Shown here piece by piece: positions 12,570 to 23,942 of a stretch of DNA of 64,000 nt (positions are counted from its first letter, which is position 1; each line of letters opens with the position of its first letter). The DNA comes from Plasmopara viticola. Lineage: Eukaryota; Oomycota; Peronosporomycetes; Peronosporales; Peronosporaceae. The notes under the pieces were generated by a model, which saw nothing but the letters and a program-made list of their open reading frames with translations, was not told the DNA's origin and made no database searches. The translations under genes were made by a program, and so were the position numbers. The DNA lies in assembly GCA_001695595.3 (NCBI GenBank), contig MBPM02000045.1, positions 310,001-374,000 of the forward strand, given 5' to 3'.

Positions 12570-15190
12570 ACTAGAGGATAAATAAACAATCTATGGAGGA
12601 CCTTCACATTCTGCACGCATCCACCAAACCTGGCATCACTTCGTAAACAATTCTAAGTCTACGCGGGAGATATGTCTTCTTCTTAAAAGCTCGAAGAATT
12701 TGTAATGAGAAGTACTTTTTGAACAATCGCTGGCTTTTATGGACTTGACGAGGTAGATGCATACACAGCCCTAAATGCTGCAAAGCAGCTCTTTTGCGTC
12801 ACGGTGCTCATGCCTTACGCGCAAATCTTGTACTTTAAGGTCGAAGCACGTGGCTAGAGCGGGTCTTTGTCACTAAATCTTTTTGTTTTCGTTTTTAAAG
12901 ATAAGAAAAAACAAGATCTCTTTCTGCTCTAATGAATTTAAAATGGCCACAGAAGCGGACATGAGAACATATGATACAGTGCGCGTGTCGTTCGCACTCT
13001 TTTTCCGGTTTGTTTTTGAAGAAAGCTGAAAACTCACCCTCAAAATAACCTCATACAAGTGTTTTGAATTCTAGAGCACATTAAAAAAAACAATCCGAAG
13101 TAAGTTTCTTCCAACCAGATTTGAGCTCCTTCTGCACTCGTCTGCAGGGAAAGGCATCTACTGCTGAAAAATTATTTTATAAAGTACTTGAGCTGTTTGT
13201 GCTATGACTGGTCTCGAGTTGGCCCGCTATGAACTCAATTCTCCTAAAAGAAGTCAATAGAGCCCTTCAAAAGTATTTTTATGTACATGCAGAACCTCAA
13301 GCATGCTCCCTTATTAAAAATGTCGTAGAAGGTCAATTTCTTGGTGGTCTACAAGCCGCCGAAAAGTGGTTTTCATGAGTCTGCTGACTTCAATCTAATC
13401 CCAATGTACTTAAGCGTTGCCAAACAAAGAAAAACCCGCTACTTATGGCAGGCGAGAGCACATAATCCGTGCCTACTCTCGAAGAAGCCGAAAAAAATGA
13501 ATATTTGTCACGCCCAGGGGCTCTGAAGATAGCTAAAGAGCTCTTAGTCCCCATAATGGGAAAGGAGCATAAAATCTTAGCCCTTGAGAGTCTAATACCT
13601 CTTGAAAGGAGCTCAAGCAGCGGTGATCTGAATCGCAATAGACTTCGGACTGTCGAGGAACTCGATGTACTGGCCAACAATTAGGATAAAATATTGTCTT
13701 CAGTTTCAAAGAACTTTGACAGCACAGGGTCCATGTCATAATTAAGAATGACTTAATCCAGTTAATGCCGTAAATAAGAAAGCCGAGCCCGGAACGCTTG
13801 GCAGTAGAAGGCCACAGGTGCTAATCGGGCGATTGGACTTTGGTCAGTAATGTTATCACAACTGTCAAGCGTGACCTTTCATTAAAAGAGTATGGGCAGT
13901 CAAAGTTTTAAGAAATATGGTAGGAGTTGAAGATACTGGTTTTTCTTCGAAGGTAAACATAGAAACGTCTTCTAATTCTCCCGTATCGGGCTACAAGCTT
14001 TGCTAGTAGCAACGACTGCTAACGATGTGACTCATAGCTCCATGGGTCGCAAAGATAAAAGCTGCGTGTAACAAAATTTTGCAAGTAGATCTGCACGGCA
14101 AGTTGAAATAACGTAGGCATACAAATAGCGGGCAACGCGCGAAAAGAATAGTATGTGGGGTGGATCTCTGAGTGCAAAAAAAAGACTTTTTATTCCAGAT
14201 AACGAAGTTAACTAATCAGCTGTCGTGTCACAGCAAGGTATGAGCTTATAGTTGAGTCAAAAGCCAAAAATATCGTAAAGGAAGTCTTTATAAAGGGTCA
14301 ACGTCTTTTGTAGAATACATATGCACCCTCCGTTTAAGTGTACTCAATCACGGCTGTGTATCAACGAAAGATTTGTCCGTAACCGATTAGAGAAAGACCA
14401 GACGGCTTCGAAGGCTGCCTAAGGCATGTTTTTGAGGTCAGGAGAACTAACTAACGGCATTTTAATATTGAAAAAGTGTCTTCGCATCATAAAAAGCTGT
14501 TTTTTTTGCATTGTAAGCAGCCACGGGTGACATACATCGAACATTGGAAGCCTCTTCGGCTTGGCCTACGCCACGATCCCAAAGCGAAAAAGCGTTTAGA
14601 ATCTGCTCAAGCACATTCCTTTAATACATACTTGATCCGTCTCCTTCAAATCGACCGAATATATACACTGTACGAATTATGAAGATACGGTACCGATTTG
14701 CTTCGATATGAATCGAGAAAGCCTTGAGCGGGTTCCTGCTCTGGCATTGTCGGGAGAACAACGCCGTTAAAGATTACTTTCAGCAAATTCGATTATTTAT
14801 TCGACCGCGCATTATTGTAGCTTATAAGAAATAGGCAACCTAGGTCTGTTAAAGGAAGCAGCTTAAATTATGACTAGGTATTGATGTTCGCACAAGTAAA
14901 GCTCGAAGTACATCTACAAGGTTATACGTCAATTGTGGTCAATTTTTACCACACATCATTACGAAAAGACAATATGTACACTACACTCATCTCAACGAAT
15001 GACGCTATACTATTATTCGCGGAATATACTATCACGTTGGATTAAAAGCTGGCATGATCAATGGGCAAGCCGATGCATTTTTGCGCGAGCCAACCTATGA
15101 TATAACATATATCAGCAGGGTCAAAATCATTATCGACCAACACATTTGACAGGGTTGCAAAAATTGTTTATTTAGAGTCCTTAAAGGTAA
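12570..15190 (+). mobile_element. Ty3/gypsy relic B, strongly decayed
   Basis: The block at 12725-12795 (GCTGGCTTTTATGGAC onward) matches the gag-like segment of relic A at about 8845 and of the relic at 33500-34390. A block near 15105-15150 (ATATCAGCAG, then ATCGACCAACA) matches relic C at 50825-50870. Between these the similarity is faint, and small frames such as 13469-13684 have no recognised domain. Confidence 0.4.
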
Positions 15191-18100
15191 TTACTCGTCG
15201 GCACAAGTGTAAAAGTACGCTTCTAGCACTTTCTGCAGATGACAAAATATTTGGCAAGATCGGTCGTCTATACTAGGGGCTTTGTCCAAGCGTCAAAAGC
15301 TAACATACGAGGCTGCGGTCATATATGTTTTGCTGACGTGTTTGATGCCAAGTCTGAAATAGTATCGTTCGAATTATAGAGCAAGGTGGAGCCATACCCC
15401 TCTAGAACAATTACGTAGCTTATTCCAACGATTTGAAGCTCTGTTACCAAAACCGACATCAAAATCTTTTTAGTTCGCTTTTCAAAATGCTCAGTAAGCA
15501 CAAGATCTTGAAAAATATGCATAAGTGTGCATTTGACGTGTCAAAGAGCTGTTTTTGTATGTCGACCTATAATTAATAAAATACGACCTTTTAGCTGTTA
15601 ATTCCATGAGTGTCGTTGCATGCAAACGTGCTGACGAGTTTGTAGCGCCGTTACTTTTCGTCATTCCTGGATGAGAGTCAAATCTGTGTAAACTTTGTGT
15701 TAGATCTAGAAGTGGGGCAACTCATACAGCTACAATACTAGTAATAACCAAACTCTGGCTGGACAATTTTAAAGCCAACGCATCTACGCCAATTAAAATC
15801 TCGTTAGAATTTCGCTTAAGTGGTCCTCGTACTGTTTAGCCAAAGTACTTGTAGTAGCAGGAAAATCGCACGTGCTGCTTGTGCATTGTTGCAACTGTCA
15901 CCCACTTAATGCAGTCGCTGAGTATTACAAATTCGGTACACTTGAGACTATGCTAGATGCCAAAATGAGCTCAAATAGGCAGCAGTTAAAAGTGTAAATT
16001 AGGCAAAAATAGCTGAATTGTATTCCTTTGTGCTTTTTCGAGCACAGTATTATGAGTCAGTTGAGCACTTTTTGCTAAAGAAACATACACTGACAAATTG
16101 GCTCATTTAATGTTGCATATCTAAGTATGTCAGGTTAGCGGAGCGGCTACTATTTAGGCAGCAATATATTCTTGTACAACCGCCACCATGCATGAGTAGT
16201 GGGTCAAAAAAAGAGTGATAGGCAGATATGCAATGCTCTTTATGGCCATCGCCTGCTTCTTACATCGCCGAAAACATCAAATAATATAATTATAATGCAC
16301 GAAGCACTTTGACACAAAAATAATACTATGGCAAGTTCTGTGCGTACTCTAAAAGCATCAGGCAAGTTTTATTTCTTACATTCTTACACGTTGAGGGTAG
16401 CTGGTCTTACGAGTAGAGCCTGATATGCTACAGTGAGGCCGTCTGCTACCTTCAAACTGAGGAAGATGTACACTACAGCTTGTGACAACGAGAAAATAGA
16501 AGACAAATGTTCTACATTGTTCATAAATATACTAGACTTTAATGTAGAGGCTTTCAATGATTTGCCCACGCACGTTTTAAAGGTGTGTGTTCCACACGCA
16601 ACAAAAATTGCAACGTGAGTTAACACGTCACACTTTCAGCGAAGTTTGTCCGCCACCAGGATTTTAAAAGAGAAAATTTATGCGACGACCATCTGCGTAA
16701 TAGTTATCTTTCTCGCAGTTTTTGCACTCTTTCTGTGAACGAACGACTCAAGCCTCATCCATTCCAGCAACACGCTCAGCATTTAGTATACTTAACCACA
16801 GCAGCAATAACAAACTTTTCGTAGCCTCGAAGCCTTTCAGATTGGCCTTCTCATTTACATATAGTACTTAATTACCGCGTGCACAAAACAGTTTCAACTC
16901 CAGTGCTCTAAGCACCCTAACTACAAGCACATTTATTTATTTGCACAATGATTTTAATTGCCGAGATGCAAGCGCTAACAGGATCAGCAGACAATAAAAC
17001 GTTGTGTCGCGTGTGTGAAATCTAAAGACCGCCAGAAGTGATGCAAATGTCTCATCAAGTTTGTGTACTGCATTGCGGGGTATCAAATCCTGACATCATC
17101 AATAGGAGAATAAAACACCAACCTTCAGACCGACGGTGCATGTCTCACATTGGTTGGCACTATTTCGTCCAGTAGAGCATGTTGAAACACGAGCTAGCCA
17201 GCCAGCTTGCTAATTTAAAAGGTAAGTACGACATCTCTATAACGCAACGCGGGAGCACGGTATACGTTTCTTGTGCAGAAAAGACAAAAGAACATGAAAT
17301 TACCTAGGTTAGACTTACGATAGAATACACAGCTTTTTGTGTCCGCTAGCATTACTTCAATCTTGCTGTGCAGTGCAAGCTCATCTAGTTGCATCTGCGC
17401 CGCAGCTTCCATATCGAAGTCACATCTGCATCACTTTTACATTCGTGCTCCGTGCTCAATATGTTCGTTGATTCAAAGAGACCAATTCCCTGCCTGAGCG
17501 CAACTGTTATTGGGGAGCTTTCTTAGCTTACTACCCACGGCACTGGCTCAGCCTTAAGTATAGAGGTGAAATTTAGTTTAGCGACACTTGTGGAGGTCGG
17601 GTCAATCTTTCGAGATTGAGTTGGTCATCATGAGGTGATCCAACCGACCAGCAGGCCCTTTTGCTGCCTCTTTGGTTGCTGTTATGATTGAGCCGGCTTT
17701 GTGTACTCATCCTCCTATACACATTAAGGGTTGTGGGAGAAAATGCAACGGGTCGTTACACAAAGCAGAAATTTTATGGCAAAAGCTTATCTCATTGCAC
17801 AAAAGACACCCTATCGGTATAAATTTCGGTTTCCATTACGATGTTTTCAAAGGATACCGAATTGGATATATTCCCTAATAATATTGTAGAATCAATAGTG
17901 TATACACTAAATTACTAGTCAAATAAAACAGGATAAGCAACGTATTTGATAAAGCAGTCTTGAAACTGCAATCTATTGCACACGTTTATCCTTTTGGAAG
18001 CTTGGGGCTTACCCACGAAATTATTTTCGATCTCCCTGCGCACCCTCTCGGTGTAAGTAGCTATGAAATTGTATTACCTAGAAGGGTCAAATTAGGGTGA

Positions 18101-18600
18101 CACACACCAACATGTAACCCCTTACATCCCTTACATGGTATTGCATATCCTAAAACTCGCTTTCAGCATTCTGAGCGAAAAACGTACAAAAGCCAGCACG
18201 TTTCCCACAAAAATATTGGATCTCATAGGGCCAATTGAATAAGAAGTTTTCCTCGTATATGATTTAATTTAGGTCCATCAAAATTTTTGGGCATTCTATA
18301 ATATAGTAATTTGATAATCCGACGATCTTTACCCGTACTACAACAAAAATAACATGTAAAAATACTCTGTAAAGCCCGGTGTACATATTCCATCTAGATA
18401 GGACGTGTAGAAGACATGCCGAGCATACGAGAACGCAGATTAAGCCTGGAGCGCTATGGCTAAACCTAAAAGTTCAGCTCGAAATCCAGATTAGAAAAAG
18501 TTGCGGCCACTCTGTCTATAGCTCGCATTGGCGACAATATATACTTTAAAGTGACCCTTCCCAGCAAAAACCTATCTATATCCTCACTGAGTCAATTGGC
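15190..18600. other. Long stretch with no recognisable gene
   Basis: Only short frames are present in both strands, with no domain signatures, no clear match to the gypsy, R2 or effector-flank repeats, and no RNA gene found by eye. It may be older transposon debris. Confidence 0.4.
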
Positions 18601-18653
18601 CCAAGCTTGAAAAGACCAAAAGCTCCGGTAAATCATACATTTTTTCCTCCATA

Positions 18654-18944
18654 TTATAAGTGTGTTTGTACTCCACCCACCATGTCATTCCACGCGTCTC
18701 TCATTTCATAGAGCTGAATTGAAGGCTTGAGCTCGCCTTCTTTAAAGTACCCTTTGCCTATGTCTAGGTGCTGCCAGTAAAGCTTTTTTAAGCCACAATA
18801 CCGTATGATAGTGAAAATGGCAGCTACAACTTGAAATTCAAATCCGTGCTTTTTCGAAACTAGTTGAATAGCTTTAGTTGACTTTATTTTTTTCGTCGGC
18901 GGACAAAATTTTGCGACACGAGATTTAAATGGCTCTTCATACAT
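18654..18944 (-). CDS. Small hypothetical ORF, lysine-rich
   Basis: A 96-codon frame starts at an ATG at 18944. It has a basic patch (PPTKKIKSTK) and then KKHGFEFQVV, faintly like the N-terminal region of FAR1/MULE-type transposase proteins. The frame stays open a further 21 codons upstream without an ATG. There is no signal peptide and no recognised domain. It may be a fragment of a transposase N-terminus, a small gene or chance. Confidence 0.2.
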   Translation of the reverse strand: MYEEPFKSRVAKFCPPTKKIKSTKAIQLVSKKHGFEFQVVAAIFTIIRYCGLKKLYWQHLDIGKGYFKEGELKPSIQLYEMRDAWNDMVGGVQTHL

Positions 18945-19009
18945 TTTTATCCTAAAATTTACAACTAGCAACTCACCACAGCTGAATTTTCCATCGAAAT
19001 CTGTCAAAC

Positions 19010-20937
19010 CCTAAAGAATAAGCATCACGGTGTGCGTCAGCTACAAACTCTTACTTATCTCTAGCTAGGGCGCTCGCTCTGGCGTTTTCATAGCACTGAA
19101 AGCGAGCGATATGAAGGCTTTGAAAGGAGCGAAGGTGTAATTTTTTTCGAAAATAATATGAATTATGGGCTCTTGTCTTAGTCAGCTGGCCCGCGGATAT
19201 TACTTCTCAGGCGAAAAATTGTCGACTTATATCTTTTATGAAAGAGAAAGACAGTTTGTGGTTGTTATACCCGTTTTAAGAAAATTAAATTGCCACATTT
19301 ATCATCGATCTCGACAGTAAAAAGGGCTCAGTGTGACTCACGACGACGTAGTAAGTCGCAATGCAACTGTTATAAGCCCACATACAGTGCTAATAGTCTG
19401 TATTGTCTGCTCATGCTTTATCATTGACAAACGGAGTGTTATCGAGATTTCTGGCCTTGCACCTAGATATTTTCATACCACAGTATGCTCTTTTAGGGCA
19501 TTCACCGTCTGCCATGTGAGCCACACCGACATTCTAGATGATCGTCAAAAGTGACCATTTTTAAATGATTACTACTCGTCCGATATCCTTTTCTTGATCG
19601 TCAGACTCGAATTGAGTGGATTTATCACGGTAGGGTTGTTTCTGACGAAGGGTGAATTGCATCAAATATCGCAAGGGTCCAACTCAAAAATGCACTGATT
19701 TTCGCAGTCACTGGCTTTACCCTTCTAACACGAGTCCCTAGCGTTGGCGAAAATATCATGGACTTCCCTGTCTTGGCGGGTGAGATTTTCGCATAGCCAG
19801 TGAGACTGATGTAAAGTTTACCACGATTTATGGCTCAATCTCGACAGACGAAGCTTTTGAACATGAGACATCATCACTGTCTCAACGCCAGGCGAGTTTT
19901 AGCAAGAGCGTTTCTTTTTGGCGAAAAACTGCTCTCTTGAAAGAAGCCTTGAATTAAAATCTGAGACAATTCGATATATATATAGTCCTTTCGATATCTA
20001 TATAGCACATGTACTTGATTATAGTAAAAGGCATAGCAGATCTGTATTTAGATTGCATTTTATTGCACTTGTCGATCCGGGATAGATGACGGTTGTTCGC
20101 CGGAAATTCTTATACATTTCTGCATGTTTTCTCTGTACAAGTCCCTTTCACACTTACATGTCGCCCCCCTTAACTCTAGTTTTTGGTTATCTACTATAAA
20201 ATTTTTAGGGGACCTGTGTTGCATTAGATCTTCGGACTCATAATAAATCAAGTATTTGCCAGTCGATTGATACTTTCCAAAACCATAAATATGGGCACAA
20301 AGGTCAACACTATTGACAGAGGTCAGGCAGTCACAAAGGCCAACACTTTTGACTGACGTGAGGCAGTTACTTCACGATACAGTGTTCATATTAGTTAGAT
20401 GCTGTCATTTAAAATACTTGCATTAAAATCAATGCTTGTGACACACTTTTTAATATTGCGCTTGTCCAGCGACCACTGTCTCTAAACCCACGTAGCAAGG
20501 CTCTATGGCTTCATATACTTAATAAAAGATTGACAAGGCCCCTTGGTGGGTCGCGGCGTCTTGCACAAACAACGTGGCCTTACGCTACTATCCTAGCACT
20601 GCGTTCGCGAACGTATCACATGAAGCATCCATGTCAAACGATCTCCCAGATTCTTTGTTCAGGTACAAAGATTACTACACATAGCGCTAGCTTAGTACTC
20701 GAGACTCTCCTCGATCTTTATGGCGTAAGTGGCACATGGCAAACAGCAACTTGAATGCACGGATAGATTAGTCAACGTCAACAACAAGAGTGCTATTATC
20801 ATGGCACGTATGCCTTCGCGATCGAGCCACATTTAAAGATCGCGCGTAAGAAACTGCTTGTCATATACAAGGTTAACAAACACGATTATTAAAAACGTCC
20901 AGTAACATCGAATATTAAATGTATTAACTCTTATGCA
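19010..20937. other. No recognisable gene; downstream flank of the 20.9 kb effector
   Basis: Short frames on both strands have no domains. Apart from a small tandem repeat at 20296-20367, no structure was seen. Unlike the other effectors, the 20938-22971 gene does not have the shared 3' flank here. Confidence 0.4.
20296..20367. repeat. Two-copy tandem repeat, 36-bp unit
   Basis: Units 20296-20331 and 20332-20367 both begin CACAAAGG and end AGGCAGT, with about 28 of 36 positions equal. No function is evident. Confidence 0.75.
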
Positions 20938-22971
20938 TCAGCTAAAGCCTTCGGGCAATGAATTGCTTAGCTTCTTCTTGTAGTGGACTCTTCTATGAGT
21001 CAAAATGTAATGGTCAAAAGAATTTTTCATCCAAAGTTTAGAAAAGTGGTAGTGCTCATAACCTTGATTACGCAGATCCACAAACCACAACTTACTGATG
21101 CATTCGCACAGCTTGGGTCTAGTATGCACAGTCTTACTCATTGCGTTTTCAAACACATCATCGAGATATGGTATCTTATTCGCAGGCATGTAAGATCGTT
21201 CCTTGGCGTACATCTTTTTCAGTATCTGGTGCATCTCTAAGGTCGCTTCGACTTCGTTCTCTGGAGTTTCAATGACAAAATTGAACCAGAGAGGAAACTC
21301 ATTCTTCATAAGTAAAGTTTTGACGGGAACATGCAGCCCGAGAAGCGAAAACACGTCATGAGACGTTTTGCGTGCCGATTTCCACATGTTGGCAAGATTG
21401 GAAGCGAAAAGATAATAATATCGGTGATCCCAGCCAATCGCCTTCTCCACCAATGTCACAAGTTCTTCCTCATCCAATTGTTTCTTCAAATGACCAAACA
21501 TGGTGTTACCATCCCGTTTAACGAGAGCAATGATGCGAAGTTTCTTCGGGTCGGCGCTTTCAAAGTTTTTTATATCATCGTAGCTATCAACCAAGAACGA
21601 CATCCACGTCCACAAACGTGGATTCTCCAAAAGTTCCCTGTGTTGGAGCTCTCTGATCTTAAAAAAATCGAGCATTGCGTCGGCCGTCATACCATTGCGT
21701 TCCATGTCCAAAAACACTTCTTGAAAAAGAAGCTTGGATCTGTATGCTAAATCCTCTGCAGCTGTACCAGGACTTCGTGGTTGTATTACTGAAACGGTGT
21801 ACATCTCAACAAGTTGTCTCTCTGTACCGAGCGGATCCACATGTTTAATGAGATCGTTCACCGCGGCATCACTTTTAGCGCGTCTTTTAATCGTTTGAAA
21901 AAGCGTTTCGTAACTCGCTTGATCCTCAATTTTGCTAAAATATGCAATCCATAGTTTCATTGGTCCTTGTAAGAGGCTTTCCAACTCGAAAGTGAAGGAT
22001 GGTAGTAATTCATGAAACAGTTGATCGTGAGTCATCCCTCGTTTCTCCCAGTCGCGAAATAACGCATGCATTAGATGCTTAGTAACGACGCTCGCTTTGT
22101 CTGGTGCATCTGCGTCAACAAGTTGCTGAGCTATGACGAGGTCCGGAACGATTGTTGACGAGCCATCCGGCAACAGTGTGGTTGAACGTCGCATACCATT
22201 TAGCGCCATGTCGTATCGAACAAGTTCGTCAGGTTCGAGATGAGTGACATAGTCGATGTACACGCGAAAACTTGGGTTCTTAATTTCAAGACTTTTACCG
22301 ACGTCCAACTCCAAGCCCTCCCAGACAGTCTCAGGCGTAATTTTTGAATTGGCCCAAAAATTCAAAAGGTGTGGTTCAAGCCCAAGAACGAATCGCTTTC
22401 GTTTAAATCGAACATTAGCCTCTTCGACAAGCTTTTCAAAACTTTCTGTTCTTTGATACACTGACCCTGATGGAACCAGATAGGAGTTGGCAGTTTTGTA
22501 CTTCCCAATAGTTCGACCTAGCTCAAAAAACATGTCTGCTTGATCCTCTGCACGAATCGCACGTTGAAGTCCTTTGAACATTGCCTCTTGCGCAAGAACG
22601 TGGTTATTAGAGTGTGCGACGAGAATCTTATCGACAGCTTCTTGAAACTCTTGGCTCTTGAAGACATCGTCCGCTCGGGATTTCAGACCAGCCTTTTCCA
22701 ACCAATCGTCGACAGTTCTCGCTATGTCGGGACCGAAAGGCTGCTCGAGACCTTCAACGAGCTCATCAATCAACGGCGATGGCGCCCTCTCCTCGTTGCG
22801 GTCAGGAATATTGGGTAGGGTTGAGTTCTTGAAGTGTCCTTCAGATTGGTTGTCCACGGCGCTCGAGGTCGCGGTCACTACCATACAGACCGTTGAACAT
22901 ACGACTAGTATGACAGCCCACAGAAGGAGGAGGTTGTGCAGAGACGATAGAGGCCGGTGAGTGACCGACAT
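20938..22971 (-). CDS. Secreted multi-WY/LWY effector with EER, no RxLR
   Basis: This open frame has 677 codons. The start is the ATG at 22971; the open frame extends four codons upstream but only from a TTG. Residues 1-35 form a signal peptide (hydrophobic LLLLWAVILVVCSTVCMVV). EER lies at 60-62 within a short acidic linker, and no RxLR or dEER-preceding RxLR variant is visible. At least four LWY-like modules follow: an L-motif such as VWEGLELD, AMLDFFKI or VFSLLGL, then an aromatic motif (RVYIDYV at about 236-242, LWIAYF at 340-345, TWMSFLV at 455-461, LWFNFVI at 561-567). The WY/LWY fold is the standard backbone of oomycete effectors delivered into plant cells. It is only distantly related to the other effectors here and lacks their shared flanks and leader. 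Its exact host target cannot be read from the sequence. Confidence 0.85.
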   Translation of the reverse strand: MSVTHRPLSSLHNLLLLWAVILVVCSTVCMVVTATSSAVDNQSEGHFKNSTLPNIPDRNEERAPSPLIDELVEGLEQPFGPDIARTVDDWLEKAGLKSRADDVFKSQEFQEAVDKILVAHSNNHVLAQEAMFKGLQRAIRAEDQADMFFELGRTIGKYKTANSYLVPSGSVYQRTESFEKLVEEANVRFKRKRFVLGLEPHLLNFWANSKITPETVWEGLELDVGKSLEIKNPSFRVYIDYVTHLEPDELVRYDMALNGMRRSTTLLPDGSSTIVPDLVIAQQLVDADAPDKASVVTKHLMHALFRDWEKRGMTHDQLFHELLPSFTFELESLLQGPMKLWIAYFSKIEDQASYETLFQTIKRRAKSDAAVNDLIKHVDPLGTERQLVEMYTVSVIQPRSPGTAAEDLAYRSKLLFQEVFLDMERNGMTADAMLDFFKIRELQHRELLENPRLWTWMSFLVDSYDDIKNFESADPKKLRIIALVKRDGNTMFGHLKKQLDEEELVTLVEKAIGWDHRYYYLFASNLANMWKSARKTSHDVFSLLGLHVPVKTLLMKNEFPLWFNFVIETPENEVEATLEMHQILKKMYAKERSYMPANKIPYLDDVFENAMSKTVHTRPKLCECISKLWFVDLRNQGYEHYHFSKLWMKNSFDHYILTHRRVHYKKKLSNSLPEGFS

Positions 22972-23252
22972 TGAGTATGCCAAACAAAGTGAACGATTGA
23001 AGGGAAAATGGAAAGTGGCATTGATGAATAAGGCAAACTATCTCCAACTCATGCATCACGCACTACTTGGTCTATTATTTGAATATACTTCGCGCCAGTG
23101 TATCGACCTTTACTAGCACGGAAAATGCGCTCGTGTGTCCAGCCATTAACCAACTAGCCTGGTCGAGACTGACTCTGCTCCCGAGAGTGAATCTGTATTT
23201 GTACCCGATCAGCTCCTTAATAAAAAGGGCGCAGGTCGAGCCCATATAAAAG
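22972..23252 (-). other. Promoter region of the 20.9 kb effector
   Basis: This short upstream region has no gene and one initiator-like element at 23005-23018. It does not match the 5' flank shared by the other effectors, so this gene is probably regulated separately. Confidence 0.4.
23005..23018 (-). promoter_or_regulatory. Oomycete initiator-like element of the 22971 effector
   Basis: The minus strand reads CCACTTTCCATTTT, 12 of 14 positions fitting TCATTYYNCAWTTT. It is 34-47 bases upstream of the ATG. Confidence 0.55.
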
Positions 23253-23942
23253 CTAGCTAAAGCGATGCATTTTTTTGCTAATTTTTCGTTTTGTGCATGG
23301 GATGATACTGAATGGAAGAGGTGACGTGCTTGAGGACACTATTCGAGACTGGCTCTGCTGCCAGCAATGGATTTGTCCGAAATTGAGTGACAGAGTTGTC
23401 AACAAACAATGTTTAGTTGTCCAGCCATGAGGAGTAGATAGCGTTGTGAGCATGCTCGCCGCATCCAATAAGAAGTATTGAACATGTACGCTAAGTCTGT
23501 TTTGGCTGCAAATCCGATAAAGCGCGGGCACAATTTAATTCTTAAAGAGAGCTATAGCATTTGTTAAAGACATTTTTCGGCTGTTAGCAATTAAAGATTT
23601 CAACTTATAGATACCGTCGAATATCGTGGCTTCCAGCCATTCTATCGCGCACGTGTCACAAAAAAATCTCCACATTTTCATGCTTTACGAGAAGGCTCTA
23701 ATCAGCAAGCTGCTCGAATATTTTTTTAGAGTCACAAAGCGTTGGCGTTGATGAAGTGAGAAAATGAAGCCAACCCAATTTTTTAAAAAAAACACGGGTG
23801 TGCGGTTATGTACAGACCAGACTCTCGTGAAGTAGTTAGATCTTAGGACATTTTTTGTGTTCGTTGGATAGCCTACTAAAAATGAGTATTGATGGGTATT
23901 GTACAGTACAGCATTACAGTAATTGATGTTATGCCCGCCAAG
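23253..23942 (-). repeat. Shared 3' flank of effector unit (copy 2, distal part)
   Basis: This matches 3400-3760 and 37080-37330, including ACATGTACGCTAAG near 23483 and a block around CAGCCATTCTATCGCGCACG near 23635. The flank is interrupted at 23943 by the hAT element and resumes at 26626. Confidence 0.55.

Noticed and set aside
17215..17412. 65-codon minus-strand frame as a gene
   Set aside because: The reading has no signal peptide, domain or relatives in the window; at this length chance is likely.
21331..21750. 139-codon open frame on the plus strand
   Set aside because: Antisense to the 20938-22971 effector, with no domain or signal peptide.
22972..22983. Upstream TTG start for the 20.9 kb effector
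   Set aside because: The ATG at 22971 places the signal peptide correctly at the N-terminus; the four extra codons have no support.
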